Assembly (NCBI GenBank): GCA_947089425.1 | Contig: CAMUKG010000002.1 | Span: 1 to 64,000 of the forward strand | Direction of reading: 5' to 3' | Origin: an uncultured Clostridia bacterium | Lineage (GTDB): Bacteria > Bacillota > Clostridia > Christensenellales > Pumilibacteraceae | DNA length: 64,000 nucleotides | Shown here: positions 61,809 to 64,000 of the stretch, in pieces | Layout of the letters: the number at the start of each line of letters is the position of its first letter | Position numbering within the stretch: position 1 is the first letter of the stretch | Notes under the pieces: model-generated | Told to the model about the DNA's origin: nothing | Database searches by the model: none | What the model saw: only the letters and a program-made list of their open reading frames with translations | Translations under genes and position numbers: made by a program

Positions 61809-63311
61809 TTAAAAAATATCTTGTAAAAAATTCAGTTGCTGTTCGGACAAAAGCAAAATGCGAGTTCCGCTTTCGGTATCGTCTATTTTGCGGATATTAG
61901 CGAATAAAGAAGAGCGTTCTTTTTCTCGGATATATCTGTCATAAGCCAACGCCAAATCGGGGAAAGAAAAACTTGCTTTCGGCGCAGGCGGAATTTCGTT
62001 TTTGTGTTCCAAAAGTTTTTGAGTGGACGGAATTTCCAAAAGGTGTCGTAACTTCGACCTTGTAATGAACGTATATTCGCCCTCTCTCATTTTGGCAAGA
62101 GTTTCGTCGGGAGTAAGATTGACCGATTCGGGACGGTCCACTTGCCATAAATACGCCTTGAACACGTCGAAAAATTCGTCGAACCCCTCTTCGATTTCAT
62201 CTTCACCGTGAAGATTAAACCAAGCCCCGTATCCTTGAATAAGTTTACGACCGTATAAAGCATGTTCGAGCACGGAAAATTGATTGTAGTCCATAAAAGT
62301 GTTATTTTCGCTTTCCACCTTAAAAGCATACTTAAATGCCTGTACAAAGTGGGCGTTCGTTACGGGGTCCATTATAACGGAATAGCCGTCGTTCGGACCC
62401 ATAGCGCGAATTGCATCAAGTGTTACGGCGTTATTTTTCCGCCCTTTTCCCGAACGAAGTACGGAATCATTTCCGAACACACGATACAACGGGGACGATT
62501 TCGGAATAGGTTCGGAACACGACAATCCGAATTTATATATTCGCGCAGTAATTTGGTCTACGAGTAACCGCCACAATTTTTGTAAAAAGATTTCCAAATC
62601 CGAAAACGAGCGTTTATATACGCGTTTGCCCGAACTGTAATCGTATGAGAATTTGTTCCGATGAATTTTCGGCAAATACAGATTTTTATTAAAAGCGACA
62701 ATCATGTGCAAATGCAAATGATAATCCGTACGCGGGGACAACTTACGTTTTGCGAAAGAACGCAAAGCAGAAGTATTCCAACCGTATGTAATTTCGGTAT
62801 TGCGTAAAGCGGCGGCAAAACCCAACGGGGATAAATCCAAGCCGCGAATTTTATCCGTCCCGTTGAGAAAACGGACCAAGCGAGCGCACGCTTCAAAAAA
62901 AATAGTTATGTATGTTCGCAAATACGGTCCGAGAATGTTCGGCGCAGTTAAAACGATATGAAAAACGGCTTTATCGTCCGTAAGCGCAAGTATAGGCGGC
63001 ATGAATCGTTGTAACCGCGTTGCCTGTTTCAGTTTCATGCAGTTCGGACAAAAACGGTCATGACATAATTCCATGCGAATCAAGTCGGCAATACTCTTTT
63101 TATGGTGGAAGTCGAACAACAACGTTTGCCCGCAGCCGCCTATTGCGTAGTTGCGTCGAAAGTAGCTGTCTTTGCCCGTTTCTTCGAATAGTCGTCTGTA
63201 ATATGCGGCAAGTTCTTCGTTGTATATAGTAAGGTCTTTTATACCCGAAACATAATCCTGCGAGAGTTCCAACGCAGATAAAATTTCCGAATAGTCAAAA
63301 TTTTCTAACAT
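61809..63311 (-). CDS. Rolling-circle replication initiator (Rep)
   Basis: 500 aa. A zinc-type segment CHDRFCPNCMKLKQ, the metal-binding HUH motif in YHLHLHMIVAF and the Lys/Tyr motif AFKYAFKVESE with the likely nicking Tyr: the pattern of Rep_1/protein-rep enzymes. ATG 63311 follows CGGAG; a 7-codon upstream extension lacks a site. Larger than plasmid Reps (about 300 aa), with an extra C-terminal half. It could support rolling-circle copying of the excised element. Confidence 0.85.
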   Translation of the reverse strand: MLENFDYSEILSALELSQDYVSGIKDLTIYNEELAAYYRRLFEETGKDSYFRRNYAIGGCGQTLLFDFHHKKSIADLIRMELCHDRFCPNCMKLKQATRLQRFMPPILALTDDKAVFHIVLTAPNILGPYLRTYITIFFEACARLVRFLNGTDKIRGLDLSPLGFAAALRNTEITYGWNTSALRSFAKRKLSPRTDYHLHLHMIVAFNKNLYLPKIHRNKFSYDYSSGKRVYKRSFSDLEIFLQKLWRLLVDQITARIYKFGLSCSEPIPKSSPLYRVFGNDSVLRSGKGRKNNAVTLDAIRAMGPNDGYSVIMDPVTNAHFVQAFKYAFKVESENNTFMDYNQFSVLEHALYGRKLIQGYGAWFNLHGEDEIEEGFDEFFDVFKAYLWQVDRPESVNLTPDETLAKMREGEYTFITRSKLRHLLEIPSTQKLLEHKNEIPPAPKASFSFPDLALAYDRYIREKERSSLFANIRKIDDTESGTRILLLSEQQLNFLQDIF

Positions 63312-63387
63312 GCTTTTTGTTCTCCGAAACAAAATATGTATAAGCGCGTGTCACGAGATGTTTCTAAATGTTCAAGGTCGGGGCATT

Positions 63388-63473
63388 GCGGCGCGCTGGC
63401 GCGCGCCGCAAGCCGCCGACGAAAGTCGCCGCACGGGGCGGCGACCGCAGGCAAGCCGTAAGCGGTCGCCGCC
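63388..63473. other. GC-rich inverted repeats upstream of rep, candidate origin
   Basis: A perfect 9-bp hairpin (63388-63396 / 63401-63409) and a perfect 12-bp inverted repeat (63437-63448 / 63462-63473, GGCGGCGACCGC) lie 80-160 nt from the rep start. Another palindrome (TCACTCGCGCGAGTGA) is near 63808-63823. Such repeats are usual at rolling-circle or transfer origins. The 63312-63867 gap otherwise shows no convincing gene. Confidence 0.4.
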
Positions 63474-63867
63474 GAAGATTTTGCGATTGCATAACCGCAA
63501 CCGCCGTTTGCCCGCCCATGACGAAGCGGCTTTACGAGAGCCGAGAGTTTTCGGCTCGCCGCAGTAGCTTTGCGGGGAACGCGGGGTCGCATCACCGAGC
63601 GGGGATTGCTTTTTGCCTTATGCAGGCAGTTGCTTGCGTTCCGCTCTCGCGGCTTTATGGGTTATGGGCGGGGTGGAGTGGAGCGCATACCCGCAACCGA
63701 GCGAATGGCAAAAGGGATAGTTTTTGCCGTTGCTCTTTGCGTTGTGCGTGGGTTTTCCTTTGGTTACAAGTGAATTTTTGCGCGACGTCGCAGCGCACCG
63801 TTGTGCGTTCACTCACTCGCGCGAGTGAATTTTACGAAACGTTCCCGGCGCATCGAACGCGCTTTTT

Positions 63868-64000
63868 TCACTTACTTTTTACGTTTTTACGCTGTTTCTT
63901 TGCCGTCTTTTTCGCCTTTTTTGCGTCCGCTTTGGCTACTTTTGCCGCCTTGCTTTTTTCCTTTTTAGCCGCTTTTTTAGCCTTAACTTCTTCCGTTCGG
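63868..64000 (-). CDS. C-terminal end of a Lys/Ala-rich protein, cut by window edge
   Basis: The last 43 residues are readable: TEEVKAKKAAKKEKSKAA followed by more AKK-type repeats and a stop at 63870-63868. The composition is like histone-H1-type or DNA-binding tails. The body lies outside the window, so function cannot be given. Same strand as the rep-int operon, within the element. Confidence 0.65.
   Translation of the reverse strand, partial: RTEEVKAKKAAKKEKSKAAKVAKADAKKAKKTAKKQRKNVKSK

Larger units (their letters stand above)
60853..64000. mobile_element. Integrated element at tRNA-Pro (left end; right end beyond window)
   Basis: A tyrosine integrase begins 30 nt after the tRNA-Pro 3' end, next to a rolling-circle Rep gene and GC-rich inverted repeats. 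This is typical of an integrative mobilisable element or integrated plasmid. The attachment core probably lies in the tRNA 3' half (60853-60877); the matching right copy is not in the window. GC and codon use differ from the tRNA's other side. Confidence 0.65.

Noticed and set aside
63305..63595. 96-codon reverse open frame over the GC-rich repeats
   Set aside because: It spans perfect inverted repeats and overlaps the rep start; composition looks non-coding.

Overview
The window looks like a chromosome piece from an uncultured, probably gut-associated Clostridia bacterium (Bacillota, plausibly Christensenellales-like). The evidence is hprK, spoVG, recF and rarA, strong AAGGAG ribosome sites, TTGACA/TATAAT promoters, many Cys-lipoproteins, and a LacI-controlled ABC sugar locus. 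Genus cannot be set from this sequence. Housekeeping stretches alternate with lower-GC accessory islands and mobile DNA. No rRNA or CRISPR array was seen; there are four tRNA genes.

Layout. 1-2.6 kb: the end of an IS3-type element with an interrupted orfA, an ORF remnant, a 5'-truncated lactate/malate dehydrogenase-like gene and a methyltransferase. 2.7-13.6 kb: RpiB-type isomerase, a repeat-containing lipoprotein, a 1245-aa membrane-anchored protein, recF, a Cof-type HAD phosphatase, hprK, murC (reverse) and spoVG. 13.8-17.6 kb: ECF sigma factor, secreted C39-like protease and a single-pass membrane protein; then initiator tRNA with a duplicated 5' half, and a palindrome-rich gap. 17.6-29.3 kb: ankyrin protein, membrane protein, rarA, heterodimeric ABC exporter, a lipoprotein with a G8 tract in its putative promoter, exonuclease, SIMPL protein and an ATPase.

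29.9-34.5 kb (reverse) is a four-gene operon: Fic protein, P-loop kinase, MoxR ATPase, and a VWA protein with two zincin-like modules. 37.8-42.0 kb (forward) is the most unusual locus: an XRE-PIN-ankyrin fusion, a radical SAM enzyme, a kinase-HAD-phosphoribosyltransferase fusion and a Smr-like protein, followed by a divergent pair of small XRE regulators. The domains suggest handling of a modified nucleotide or RNA, perhaps in stress or defence; no function is demonstrated.

42.7-55.9 kb is a glycan-use locus: LacI regulator with a palindromic operator, two permeases (one with a large extracytoplasmic domain and a coding G9 tract), solute-binding lipoprotein, two GH99-like lipoproteins and a 1111-aa surface protein with a Cys-Gly-Gly C-terminal anchor. 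56-60.9 kb holds a lipase, a predicted small RNA, a UppS-like protein, tRNA-Val, a metal-exporter-like protein, CorC and tRNA-Pro. From 60.9 kb to the window end lies an integrated element next to the tRNA-Pro 3' end, with integrase, rolling-circle Rep, GC-rich inverted repeats and the end of a Lys/Ala-rich gene.
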